Below are positions 55,835 through 64,000 of a DNA stretch of 64,000 nucleotides, piece after piece. Under the pieces are notes generated by a model. That model was not told the DNA's origin, ran no database searches, and saw only the letters and a program-made list of their open reading frames with translations. A program made the position numbers and the translations under genes. Origin of the DNA: Lacimicrobium sp. SS2-24 (GTDB lineage Bacteria; Pseudomonadota; Gammaproteobacteria; Enterobacterales; Alteromonadaceae); NCBI RefSeq assembly GCF_002201535.1, contig NZ_NIWW01000012.1, positions 1 through 64,000 of the forward strand. Direction: 5' to 3'. How positions within the stretch are numbered: position 1 is the first letter of the stretch; each line of letters starts with the position of its first letter.

Positions 55835-57195
55835 TGCTGAGGTTTCCGTTTGCGAGGACGACGGCGCCCCTTGCCTTTTGGAGAGCCTTTGATTTGCGCC
55901 AACAGCTTGGTACGCTCCTCGCTGCTGGCATCCTGGAAGTCTGTCCACCATTTACCCAGCTCTTCGAGCTGACCGCCCTCAACACTGGCTCTGAGCAACA
56001 GGAAATCATAGCCAGCCCGAAATTTGGGATGGTCAAGCATCTGATAGGCACGGCGGCCAAACCGTTTTGGCAAACGTTGTTGCAATACCCATATGTCGCG
56101 AATAGGCATACTGAAACGTTTAGGGATCATGATGCGTTTCTGCTGCGCCTGCAGCACATCATTGATCCCCATATTGAATGCATCATGGGGGGTGAGACCG
56201 CTCTCTGTCATCAGCTCATCGAAACGCTGCTCAAGGGGATACCAGAGCATGGCCGCATAAATAAAGGCCGGCGTCACCCGCATGTCATTATTAATGCGGT
56301 GGTCAGTATTGATCAGTACCTGGCGTATAAACAGGCTCTCTTTACCGTCTTTGACTTTGAGCATGGGCTGCAGCAAAGGAAACAACTGACCAAATAATCC
56401 ATACTCCTGGAGTAAGTCGTAGGTCTGCTCAGCGCGACCGGCCAAAAACAGCTTGAGCACTTCTTCAAAGAGCCGGGCCGCAGGAATGTTCGCCAGCAGT
56501 GGCGCCAATTGCGGGATCACATCGCCCGCTTCTGCGGAAATCTGCATATCCAGCTTGGCGGCAAAACGAACGGCACGCAGCATACGCACCGGGTCTTCGC
56601 GATAGCGCGTCTCTGGGTCACCAATCAAGTGCAGCTTACGCTCTTTCAGCGACTGCATACCATTGGCAAAATCTGTGATACTAAAATCGGCAATGTTGTA
56701 GTACATGGCATTGGCGGTAAAGTCACGGCGCTCAGCATCTTCTTCTATGCTGCCAAACACATTGTCCCGTAACAGCAGACCTTCATCGGAACGGCGACTG
56801 AGTTTATCGCTGTTGTCTGAGGCTTCGCTATCATGATGGCCCCGAAATGTCGCCACTTCGATAATGTCACGGCCAAACACAATGTGGGCCAGCCGGAAGC
56901 GGCGGCCAATCAGTCGACAATTGCGAAACAGTGCCTTGATTTGCTCGGGCTCAGCATCGGTGGCCACATCGAAGTCCTTGGGGTGTAGCCCCAACAAAAG
57001 ATCCCGAACACAGCCCCCCACCAGGTAGGCCTGATAACCCGCATTGTGCAGTCGATACAACACCTTAAGCGCGTTGTCACTGATGTCTTTACGGGACACA
57101 CCATGCTCGGCCCTGGGAATAACTCGGGGTTTGAGTTTGCCCTGTGATTCACCGGCAAAAGCCTGTCTGACCCTGTTGATTACCCGGGTAATGAT
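55831..57195 (-). CDS. pcnB: Poly(A) polymerase I, probable AUC/AUU start
   Basis: 454 aa if read from ATC at 57195 (453 from ATT at 57192). Nucleotidyltransferase core LVGGCVRDLLLGLHPKDFDVATDA (DFD catalytic Asp pair), GRRFRLAHIVFG, then RNA-binding helices and a Lys/Arg-rich tail. A GTG at 57099 would give 422 aa but skips RVIPRAEHG, which matches E. coli PcnB's VIPREQHA before SRKDIS. No ATG, GTG, TTG or CTG lies between the in-frame TGA (57210-57208) and 57099, while AGGAG sits 8 bases before the ATC. E. coli pcnB is known to start at AUU. Polyadenylates mRNA 3' ends for decay. Overlaps folK by 4 bases. Confidence 0.93.
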   Translation of the reverse strand: MITRVINRVRQAFAGESQGKLKPRVIPRAEHGVSRKDISDNALKVLYRLHNAGYQAYLVGGCVRDLLLGLHPKDFDVATDAEPEQIKALFRNCRLIGRRFRLAHIVFGRDIIEVATFRGHHDSEASDNSDKLSRRSDEGLLLRDNVFGSIEEDAERRDFTANAMYYNIADFSITDFANGMQSLKERKLHLIGDPETRYREDPVRMLRAVRFAAKLDMQISAEAGDVIPQLAPLLANIPAARLFEEVLKLFLAGRAEQTYDLLQEYGLFGQLFPLLQPMLKVKDGKESLFIRQVLINTDHRINNDMRVTPAFIYAAMLWYPLEQRFDELMTESGLTPHDAFNMGINDVLQAQQKRIMIPKRFSMPIRDIWVLQQRLPKRFGRRAYQMLDHPKFRAGYDFLLLRASVEGGQLEELGKWWTDFQDASSEERTKLLAQIKGSPKGKGRRRPRKRKPQQ

Positions 57196-57308
57196 AGCCT
57201 TGTCTCCTCAACTGAAAATCGGGCCGGAGTCTCGTACCCCCGCCTAAAAAATGGCGCTAATGATATACCGAAAAAGCCTTTAACGGCCAGTGTTATGGAT
57301 AGCCGCGC

Positions 57309-58208
57309 TCAACTTTCGTCGCCACGTTGTGCCCCTGAGCCCACCCAGAGAATCTCCTGACGGGCGGGCAGCGTCGACAGTGACCAGTTTGCCACCGCCC
57401 ACTTCAACAAGGTTTCAATAGAGCTGAAGTCCCTCGCCTGCGCTACAGGCAGACCCAGAAACCCTAATGCCTGGTGCAGATTATACAGTGCATTTCTGTC
57501 GTCAATGGCGGGGGCATGATTTTGTTTACTCAACTTCAGGCCCGGGCGCACGGTTGCAACCGGCAAATGCAACCAATCCGGTGGTGACACAGCCAGCGCA
57601 TGATACAAGGCGATCTGACTAGGTGTGGTATCCAGCAGGTCGGCGCCCCTGACCACCTCCGTGATCCCCTGGCGGATGTCATCGGCTACCACTGCTAACT
57701 GATAGGCATAGTAGCCGTCTTTGCGACGAATAATCACATCCTCTGCCGCCGTGTCTGCGTCCACGGTAATCAGCCCTAAATGCTGATCAACGAACTGGTA
57801 ATGGGGGGAACGATTATAAAAACGCAGCGAACTGCCCTGAGAACCATAGTTTTTTGTGCGACAGGTACCGCTATAACGGCCGCCCTGCGCTTTTATCTGA
57901 GCCCGGGTGCAACGGCAATAGTAGCTCAGCTCGCGCGCAGCCAGATCTTCTAACAGCGCGTCATAGTAAGCGGAAAACTGACTCTGATAGTCCACCGTAC
58001 CATCCCATTGCAGACCATGAGCCTCAAGGGTTTTAAGGATACTTTGACTGGCGCCGGGTTGTTCACGGGGGGGATCAATATCTTCCACACGCACCAGCCA
58101 CTGACCTTGCTGACTTCTGGCCCGCAAAAAGCTACCCAGTGCAGCGACTAATGACCCAAAGTGCAAAGGACCCGAAGGAGAAGGAGCGAAACGGCCGATG
58201 TATGGCAT
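57309..58208 (-). CDS. gluQ: Glutamyl-Q tRNA(Asp) synthetase
   Basis: 299 aa GluRS catalytic-core paralogue without the anticodon domain. GRFAPSPSGPLHFGSLVAAL holds the HIGH-like motif; TVRPGLKLSKQNHAP holds the KMSKS-like motif. Cysteine zinc site in YYCRCTRAQ and YSGTCR. Attaches Glu to queuosine in tRNA-Asp. Downstream of dksA as in enterobacteria, with no good Shine-Dalgarno site and a strong hairpin just upstream. Confidence 0.96.
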   Translation of the reverse strand: MPYIGRFAPSPSGPLHFGSLVAALGSFLRARSQQGQWLVRVEDIDPPREQPGASQSILKTLEAHGLQWDGTVDYQSQFSAYYDALLEDLAARELSYYCRCTRAQIKAQGGRYSGTCRTKNYGSQGSSLRFYNRSPHYQFVDQHLGLITVDADTAAEDVIIRRKDGYYAYQLAVVADDIRQGITEVVRGADLLDTTPSQIALYHALAVSPPDWLHLPVATVRPGLKLSKQNHAPAIDDRNALYNLHQALGFLGLPVAQARDFSSIETLLKWAVANWSLSTLPARQEILWVGSGAQRGDES

Positions 58209-58232
58209 GGTAATTGGTAACAGCAGGATCGT

Positions 58233-58271
58233 ATCACCCGGTGCCGGGCTAGGCGCTCAGCACTGGGTGAT
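58233..58271 (-). terminator. Hairpin between dksA and gluQ
   Basis: ATCACCCGGTGC (58233-58244) pairs with GCACTGGGTGAT (58260-58271): 12 bp with a single G-T type mismatch, 15-base loop. No T-run follows on the minus strand, so intrinsic termination would be weak. In Shigella a terminator in this same intergenic place limits gluQ expression (established knowledge). Confidence 0.5.
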
Positions 58272-58285
58272 CGGCGAGGGGGAGA

Positions 58286-58735
58286 TTACCCCTGCATCTG
58301 TTTTTCTTTGATTTCCGCCATGGTCTTACAGTCAATACACATATCGGCTGTCGGTCTGGCTTCCAGGCGACGCACTCCAATCTCTATGCCACATGAGTCA
58401 CAGAAACCGAAATCATCGTCATCGATGCGTTTGAGGGTTTTTTCAATCTTCTTAATCAGCTTGCGTTCACGGTCGCGGGTACGCAACTCCAGGCTGAACT
58501 CTTCTTCCTGTGCAGCACGGTCTACCGGGTCAGGAAAGTTTGCGGCCTCGTCCTGCATGTGGTGTACCGTTCGGTCTACCTCTGCCCGCAATTGATCACG
58601 CCACGCTTTGAGCAACTTACGGAAGTGCTCAAGCTGGGCATCGTTCATATATTCTTCGCCGTCTTTCTCCTGGTAGGGAGACAAACCGGCAAGGGCCAGT
58701 AAACCTAGTGACTTTTGTGAAATTTCTGTTGGCAT
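58286..58735 (-). CDS. dksA: RNA polymerase-binding transcription factor DksA
   Basis: 149 aa from ATG at 58735; an ATG three codons earlier abuts the AGGAG site and is less likely. Coiled-coil helices about 33-105 ([20 protein letters not shown] with the tip Asp residues) and zinc finger CDSC-x17-CIDC. Enters the polymerase secondary channel and works with ppGpp on ribosomal promoters. Head of the dksA-gluQ unit. Confidence 0.98.
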   Translation of the reverse strand: MPTEISQKSLGLLALAGLSPYQEKDGEEYMNDAQLEHFRKLLKAWRDQLRAEVDRTVHHMQDEAANFPDPVDRAAQEEEFSLELRTRDRERKLIKKIEKTLKRIDDDDFGFCDSCGIEIGVRRLEARPTADMCIDCKTMAEIKEKQMQG

Positions 58736-58883
58736 CAGCCACATCTCCTAAACAGCATTACAGGCTCGTCCGCACAAACCGCTATCTATATCAGAAAGCC
58801 ATTTGTCAGGCAATTCGGTTCCGGCGCTTCCGGAACGGTACAAAAACTAAAGACTGCCAAATATGGCTACTGATAAGGAAAAA

Positions 58884-59600
58884 TCAACCTTTTTTATCAG
58901 CAACCAAATCGAGTGCTTGATTTAACTCAATTTTTTCAGCACTAAACTGGCAATCATAACAGAGGACTTCCAGTCCTCTTTCTATCGCTTCTTCCAGCAG
59001 ACGGCTGTACTCAGCGTCAATATGCTCAGCGGCTCTGACATGGTGGATACCACTGTGCTGAACACAAAAGAATAGCACGGCTCTGAATCCCTGCGCTGGC
59101 AGCTTCATTAACTCTCGCAGGTGCTTGCGACCGCGCTCCGTAACCGCGTCCGGAAAGTATCCACAGCCATCCTGCAACAAGGTCACCGACTTGACCTCTA
59201 CAAAACAATCTGGCCCGGGGCCATCACTGAGCAGCAAATCGATACGGCTTTTTTCTTCACCATATCGGACTTCCTGGCGCAGTGTCCGATAGCCGCCCAA
59301 TTCAGGAACCCTATCCTGACGCACGGCTTCAGCAACCAGTTTATTGGCGTTATGAGTATTAATCCCAATCCAATGCTGCTTTGCATCCTGCGCCAACTGC
59401 CAGCTGTAAGCCAGCTTGCGCTTAGGATCATCATGATAAGACAACCATACTCTGAAGCCGGGTTCGGCACAGCCAGTCATCGCGCCCGTATTGGCACAAT
59501 GCGCCGTTACCACCTCAGAGGTGTCCAGTCTGACATCAGCAAGGAAACGCTTATATCGTTTTATCAGGGTGCCGGGTACTAACGATGGTGTAAATTTCAT
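58884..59600 (-). CDS. sfsA: SfsA family DNA-binding/nuclease-fold protein
   Basis: 238 aa. N-terminal OB-like part (LVPGTLIKRYKRFLADVRLD) and C-terminal PD-(D/E)XK-type fold (SRIDLLLSDGPGPDCFVEVKSVTL). Named for sugar fermentation stimulation in E. coli; true activity unclear. It lies 149 bases before dksA, the usual sfsA-dksA order. AAGGCC precedes ATG. Confidence 0.96.
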   Translation of the reverse strand: MKFTPSLVPGTLIKRYKRFLADVRLDTSEVVTAHCANTGAMTGCAEPGFRVWLSYHDDPKRKLAYSWQLAQDAKQHWIGINTHNANKLVAEAVRQDRVPELGGYRTLRQEVRYGEEKSRIDLLLSDGPGPDCFVEVKSVTLLQDGCGYFPDAVTERGRKHLRELMKLPAQGFRAVLFFCVQHSGIHHVRAAEHIDAEYSRLLEEAIERGLEVLCYDCQFSAEKIELNQALDLVADKKG

Positions 59601-59752
59601 GGCCTTGGCTAAACACTCATCCAGAATTCAGATATATTGATATGAACTGCAATGAGATTATGTTGGTATTCATAACGGGGCGCATCATATAGCAAGCGTA
59701 CTCAATGTACTAATTTGATTGTGCACAACTTATTCGATTTCCGGAGAAACAC

Positions 59753-61039
59753 ATGTCATTTCTGCAAGTCAGCCTCAGTACAGAGCAGGCGGACAAACAC
59801 TGGGGCAGCACGGCGCCTCTGAGTTTTGGACCACAACAGGTCAGCATTCACCTACCCGACGACAAAGCCCTTCATCTACGACACATAAAAAAAGCGGCAC
59901 GTATTCTTGAAGGGATTGCCGGTGAGCCGCTGCAATTGCACGGCAAATGGCACCCCGAGCAGCAATGGGCATTTGCGCAGGCGTTTACCACAGTAAAAAA
60001 ACAGCAGGCCATTCACTGGTGCGAGGATGAACATAAAAGCCGGTTAGCGGACCAGTATCAGGCCATGCTCTTTACCCGGAATCTGATCAACCGCACCCCT
60101 GAAGACATCTCACCGCAAAAACTTGCCAGTGAAGTGACTGACTGGTTGCAAAACCTGGCCGGCGATAAGGTGACCGCGAAAACCCTCACCGGGGAAGAAC
60201 TGCTTGAAGCCGGATGGGCCGGGATTTATCACGTCGGGCGTGGCAGTGAACGGCCACCGGTATTACTGGAGCTGGATTACAATCCCGGCACTAACGATGC
60301 CGAGCCTGTTGCCGCGGCGTTGGTGGGTAAAGGCATTACCTTTGACAGCGGTGGCTACAGTATTAAAAGCAGTGAAGGCATGCTGACCATGAAGTGTGAC
60401 ATGGGGGGAGCCGCGACGGTTGCCGGTGGCCTGGGACTGGCGATTCTGCAAGGCCTGAATAAGCGGGTCAAACTGTTTTTATGCTGTGCTGAGAATCTTA
60501 TCAGCGGTCATGCCTACAAGCTTGGCGATATCATCACCTATAAAAATGGGGTCAGTGTCGAGGTGGTCAATACCGATGCCGAAGGCAGACTGGTCCTGGC
60601 TGATGGGTTGATGGCTGCCACTGAAACCGGCGCGCCTATGATACTGGACGCGGCAACGCTAACCGGTGCCGCAGTCATGGCACTGGGCAACGAATACAAC
60701 GCACTATTCAGTCTGGACAGCGCCTTGAGAGACAGAGTATTGCGCGTCGCAGAGCAAGAAAATGAGCCGGCCTGGGCGCTTCCTCTTGAGCCCTGGCATC
60801 AGGAAATGTGCCCGTCAGCCTATGCTGATACGGCAAACAGTCGTCCGATGAAGGGCGGTGGTGCCGGTGGTGCCTCTAATGCAGCGGGCTTTTTGTCGCG
60901 CTTTGCACCGCCACAGGGTAAAGGATGGATACACATGGATCTGGCCGCCGCTTTTAATGGCTCGGCAACCGCAACCATGCCTGCTGGCGCGACAGCGCAG
61001 GGAATCAGGACTATAGCCCAAACCCTGCTGGATAAGTAA
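59753..61039 (+). CDS. pepB: Peptidase B (M17 leucyl aminopeptidase family)
   Basis: 428 aa, the short PepB type. LVGKGITFDSGGYSIKSSEGM gives the first metal-binding Lys and Asp, NTDAEGRLVLADGL the second block (NTDAEGRL family signature). Close to E. coli PepB along its length (LFLCCAENLISGHAYKLGDI). Hexameric cytosolic dinuclear-metal exopeptidase. GGAG lies 7 bases before ATG. Divergent from sfsA. Confidence 0.95.
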   Translation: MSFLQVSLSTEQADKHWGSTAPLSFGPQQVSIHLPDDKALHLRHIKKAARILEGIAGEPLQLHGKWHPEQQWAFAQAFTTVKKQQAIHWCEDEHKSRLADQYQAMLFTRNLINRTPEDISPQKLASEVTDWLQNLAGDKVTAKTLTGEELLEAGWAGIYHVGRGSERPPVLLELDYNPGTNDAEPVAAALVGKGITFDSGGYSIKSSEGMLTMKCDMGGAATVAGGLGLAILQGLNKRVKLFLCCAENLISGHAYKLGDIITYKNGVSVEVVNTDAEGRLVLADGLMAATETGAPMILDAATLTGAAVMALGNEYNALFSLDSALRDRVLRVAEQENEPAWALPLEPWHQEMCPSAYADTANSRPMKGGGAGGASNAAGFLSRFAPPQGKGWIHMDLAAAFNGSATATMPAGATAQGIRTIAQTLLDK

Positions 61040-61045
61040 TCCGCT

Positions 61046-61076
61046 CAACCGGGAGGCGGGTGTATCGCGCCCGCCC
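61046..61076. terminator. GC-rich hairpin between convergent genes
   Basis: An ACCGGGAGGCGGG arm and a CCCGCCCCCGGGT arm pair over 13 positions with two mismatches between pepB and the convergent HTH gene. No clear T-run; weak intrinsic terminator at best. Confidence 0.4.
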
Positions 61077-61083
61077 CCGGGTC

Positions 61084-61266
61084 TTAAATACCTCCGAGTC
61101 GCTCGGCAAATTCTTTATACTTTTCTACGTCGGCTTTATCAAAAAGCGGTTTGCCCTCGGCATCCTTTTCCCTGCTCAGCAATAAACTCTCACGTTCCAG
61201 TCGCTCAACGCGAATTTCCTGAACACCAAGGTATTCGGCCACCTCGGTCACTGACATTAAACTCAT
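61084..61266 (-). CDS. Small HTH (excisionase/MerR-like) DNA-binding protein
   Basis: 60 aa from ATG at 61266 with GAGGA 7 bases upstream; a longer reading of 85 aa lacks support. MSVTEVAEYLGVQEIRVERL is a winged-helix HTH start of the AlpA/Xis/MerR-like type; KPLFDKADVEKYKEF completes the domain as in helix_turn_helix_17 proteins. No integrase or other mobile gene is near, so an orphan regulator is more likely than an excisionase. Confidence 0.7.
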   Translation of the reverse strand: MSLMSVTEVAEYLGVQEIRVERLERESLLLSREKDAEGKPLFDKADVEKYKEFAERLGGI

Positions 61267-61432
61267 CTGAATTTCCTCATTGCATTCAACAAACCCACCA
61301 GAGAGCGTGGCTCTGAACTGGCCGGCATGCTCCACCGCCATCTGGCATTAAAAGAATTAACTTACTGAAATTTAGCCTGTTTTGACAGATAATATAAGTC
61401 TACTTGAATAATTAATCCGATAACGGGGAAAA

Positions 61433-62026
61433 ATGGATACCTGGTCAGCCGCTATCATGTTGTTTTTCATTATGGATCCTCTGGGCAATCTGCCCATATT
61501 CATGTCGGTTTTAAAGGGCATTGAACCGCGCCGCCAGCGCATTATTTTGGTCAGAGAACTGCTTTTTTCCCTCGCGATCATGCTGTTATTTCTCTACAGC
61601 GGCCAGGCGGTACTGGATTTCCTGAATGTACGTCAGGAGACCGTCAGCATCGCAGGCGGCATCATACTTTTCCTCATTGCCATTCGCATGATTTTCCCAC
61701 AGCCAGGGGCACCAGCCACCTCACCGTCCAACGTCGAGCCTTTTCTGGTGCCCTTAGCCATTCCTCTAGTGGCAGGCCCGTCATTACTGGCGGCATTGAT
61801 TCTGATCGCGAACCAGGACCCCGACAGGATGATGGACTGGACCTTTGCGGCAGGCTCAGCATGGTTAGCCACCGCCGTGATTCTGATGTTTTCAGGCCTT
61901 TTTCATCGCCTCTTAGGCGAGCGTGGATTGATCGCCGTTGAGCGACTCATGGGCATGATTCTGGTGATGATCGCCATACAGATGTTTTTAGACGGCATCG
62001 CCAGTTATCTGGAGCATAGTTTATGA
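61433..62026 (+). CDS. yhgN: MarC/YhgN-family inner-membrane protein
   Basis: 197 aa, six predicted helices. FIMDPLGNLPIFMSVLKGIEP and AGGIILFLIAIRMIFP match E. coli YhgN closely; second half PLAIPLVAGPSLLA and LMGMILVMIAIQMFLDGI. Function unknown despite the MarC name. GGGGA is just before ATG. Stop overlaps yjaG start by 4 bases. Confidence 0.9.
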   Translation: MDTWSAAIMLFFIMDPLGNLPIFMSVLKGIEPRRQRIILVRELLFSLAIMLLFLYSGQAVLDFLNVRQETVSIAGGIILFLIAIRMIFPQPGAPATSPSNVEPFLVPLAIPLVAGPSLLAALILIANQDPDRMMDWTFAAGSAWLATAVILMFSGLFHRLLGERGLIAVERLMGMILVMIAIQMFLDGIASYLEHSL

Positions 62027-62601
62027 AGCTGACCACCTTTGCCAGAGCCCGGCAACTCAGCGGCTGGCAAGCCATCGCCTTTGGTGCCACGTTACTGGAG
62101 CGCAGTCTGCCTAATTATCAGTTGTTCTGTGAGGTCACCGGCTTTGCCGATCCCCAGCAGTATCGCAACACCCTTGATGGCATCTGGGACTGGCTGGCCA
62201 ATCCCAAAGCAAAACTGAACCTGGCGGTGCAACTGGAGAAAACCGAGCAGGCGGTACCCGATGCCGCAGATTTTGATAATTTTGGCGTCTATCCGGCCAT
62301 CGATGTGGGCATTTCACTGACCTCACTATTGTTACTCATGATGGACGAAGACCCTCAGGGTGCAGTGGTGATCAGTAAATTGTCACAAGGTTCAGTGGAA
62401 GCTTTTATTGAAGCCAGCAGCGACGCCGCGCTTGGCAATGACGAGATAAAAGCCCATCCACTGATGCAATGGGAAATCGCTTTCCAACAGGAACTGCTGG
62501 ATAAGTTGGAACAAATCCAACGCAATAAGGACAGCATGCAAGCGCTAAAACGCATGGCGGTGGAAGAAGGGATCACCAATATTGGTCTGGAAATTGGCTA
62601 A
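62023..62601 (+). CDS. yjaG: YjaG family (DUF416) protein
   Basis: 192 aa soluble helical protein. LPNYQLFCEVTGFADPQQYR, VPDAADFDNFGVYPAIDVGISL and a terminal EEGITNIGLEIG align with E. coli YjaG. Function unknown. ATGA overlap couples it to yhgN. Confidence 0.9.
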   Translation: MKLTTFARARQLSGWQAIAFGATLLERSLPNYQLFCEVTGFADPQQYRNTLDGIWDWLANPKAKLNLAVQLEKTEQAVPDAADFDNFGVYPAIDVGISLTSLLLLMMDEDPQGAVVISKLSQGSVEAFIEASSDAALGNDEIKAHPLMQWEIAFQQELLDKLEQIQRNKDSMQALKRMAVEEGITNIGLEIG

Positions 62602-62631
62602 TTGAATGGCGGTGAGGTGATATTAAGGTGC

Positions 62632-63003
62632 TCAGGCCAGCTTAGCGCTCCCTATTACCAGCCAGCTGAGCAGATTCATCAGCATACAGAAAAACACTGC
62701 CGCCGAGCCCAGATCCTTGGCGTGGCCGGATAAGGGATGGCGTTCGGGACCAATGCGATCAATCGCCGCCTCAATGGCACTGTTCAGGCATTCCACCACC
62801 AGCAAGAGTATCAGCGGTAAAATCAGCGCCAGACGTTCCAGAGGATGACTGGTCAGCCAGCAGGCCAGAGGTATCAGCACCACGCACAGCAGCAGTTCCT
62901 GGCGAAAAGCCGATTCATTCACAAAGGCGAAACGAATGCCCTGCCAGGAACACTTTGCCGCCCGGATAATGCGCATCGGTCCGACGCCATTAGGCTTCTC
63001 CAT
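62632..63003 (-). CDS. dgkA: Diacylglycerol kinase (DgkA type)
   Basis: 123 aa from ATG at 63003, with GGAGG 6 bases upstream; this start lies inside the end of rsmD (14-base overlap). Three transmembrane helices; amphipathic N-terminus with NESAFRQELLLC and catalytic block VVECLNSAIEAAIDRIG. Phosphorylates diacylglycerol released during periplasmic glucan or lipid modification. Usual length for the family. Confidence 0.95.
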   Translation of the reverse strand: MEKPNGVGPMRIIRAAKCSWQGIRFAFVNESAFRQELLLCVVLIPLACWLTSHPLERLALILPLILLLVVECLNSAIEAAIDRIGPERHPLSGHAKDLGSAAVFFCMLMNLLSWLVIGSAKLA

Positions 63004-63598
63004 CACCCGCCTCCTTGTGCTGCTCATACAGGCGATAATCCACCTGCGTACTTTGCTTTTGTTTCAGCAGACGCCAGTTTGCAGGCACCCGCAATGCCGC
63101 CCCTTTCTCCATTTCAAGATAGATCAGCGCATCGCTGGTTAATTTTTGCGTATCGACCAGGCTGTCTATCGTAGGTTGCAGTAAGCCCTGATTAAACGGC
63201 GGATCCAGAAAAACCAATGAATAGGGCCCCTTGAGTGCTGGTAGAACATGCAGAATATTCCCCTGATGCACTGCGGCCTTTGTCGGTTGTACAGCGAGTC
63301 GCCTGAGGTTGTCTTTGAGCATCGTTACCGCACCGTTATCCTGCTCCACAAAGTCTGCACTATCGGCATACCGGGACAATGCCTCAAGACCCAGCCCGCC
63401 TGTACCGGCGAAGGCATCCAGACACTGCCGGCCACTGATGTAAGGCATCAACCAGTTAAACAGTGTTTCTTTGGTTCTGTCCGTTGTCGGACGCAACCCT
63501 TCGCGGCTGAGAACGGGAAGCTTCCGTCCCCGCCACTGTCCGGCAATAATGCGGATTTGCCCCTGAGCTTTGGGGCGGCGCTGTAAAGCTCGCTTCAT
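62990..63598 (-). CDS. rsmD: 16S rRNA (guanine966-N2)-methyltransferase
   Basis: 202 aa Rossmann methyltransferase. IIAGQWRGRKLPVL at the N-terminus, SAM motif LDAFAGTGGLGLEALSR and catalytic LVFLDPPFNQG (DPPF). Modifies G966 in helix 31 of 16S rRNA. Divergent from ftsY as in E. coli. Confidence 0.97.
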   Translation of the reverse strand: MKRALQRRPKAQGQIRIIAGQWRGRKLPVLSREGLRPTTDRTKETLFNWLMPYISGRQCLDAFAGTGGLGLEALSRYADSADFVEQDNGAVTMLKDNLRRLAVQPTKAAVHQGNILHVLPALKGPYSLVFLDPPFNQGLLQPTIDSLVDTQKLTSDALIYLEMEKGAALRVPANWRLLKQKQSTQVDYRLYEQHKEAGDGEA

Positions 63599-63684
63599 TT
63601 GTTAATTCAAGAAATGCTATGATTGCCATAGTCTAATCGGCCCCTGCCGATAACCCAACGATTTTCAAAGGATTCTCACCGCCC

Positions 63685-64000
<316 letters not shown>

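Noticed and set aside
58870-58900. CTGATAA...TTATCAG inverted repeat at the sfsA stop
   Set aside because: Only 7 bp of AT-rich stem inside the coding end; no T-run after it, so not called a terminator.
61084-61341. Excision module or prophage edge suggested by an Xis-like protein
   Set aside because: No integrase, att repeat or tRNA nearby; neighbours are syntenic housekeeping genes.

Overview
The window looks like a marine gammaproteobacterium of the Alteromonadales (Alteromonadaceae-like). This is an inference from the Na+-motor gene motX beside rnr-rlmB, the PLP-dependent decarboxylase beside panBC, and E. coli-like but diverged housekeeping proteins. No rRNA or tRNA gene and no phage, IS or CRISPR was recognised. 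Nearly all of the window is coding, with short gaps.

Layout. (1) 189-959: exported protein built of ten 15-residue repeats. (2) 1037-9498, minus strand: spc and alpha ribosomal operons, rplN to rplQ, including secY, rpoA and the small rpmJ gene. The run begins at rplN with its own promoter-like site; the S10-operon genes that usually precede it are absent. (3) 9864-16362, minus: a DUF4397-like lipoprotein with tandem CpxR-like boxes upstream, rlmB, rnr, motX and a PatB/MalY C-S lyase. (4) 16561-31581: mixed housekeeping and membrane genes (DUF2892, DUF2884, YeeZ-like, NSS transporter, SDR, msrA, a large propeller/GGDEF sensor, cnoX, purEK, a solute-binding protein, an AhpD-like protein, a YadGH-like ABC exporter and a TrmB-like methyltransferase).

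(5) 31578-49584, minus: an 18-kb, tightly overlapping aryl polyene (APE) pigment-lipid cluster, collinear with apeC-apeR of known APE clusters. A HAL/TAL-family lyase probably supplies an aryl acid, ApeH activates it, and carriers ApeE/ApeF with ketosynthases ApeO/ApeR, chain-length factor ApeC, reductase ApeQ and dehydratases ApeI/ApeP extend it to a polyene. ApeK, a glycosyltransferase and two acyltransferases process and lipidate it. LolA-like, MMPL and DUF3261 proteins move it to the outer membrane. Additions of interest are a flavin halogenase-like enzyme with halogenase signatures, an OmpV/MipA porin-like protein, a small YbjQ-like periplasmic protein and a dedicated phosphopantetheinyl transferase at the 3' end. 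A near-perfect 23-bp palindrome lies in the promoter region and a degenerate EAL-domain gene lies upstream.

(6) 50904-64000: PanP-like decarboxylase, a solute-binding protein, panC, panB, folK, pcnB (apparently starting at a rare AUC/AUU codon), gluQRS, dksA, sfsA, pepB, a small HTH protein, yhgN, yjaG, dgkA, rsmD and the 5' end of ftsY, which is cut by the window edge inside a GAGCCA hexanucleotide repeat.
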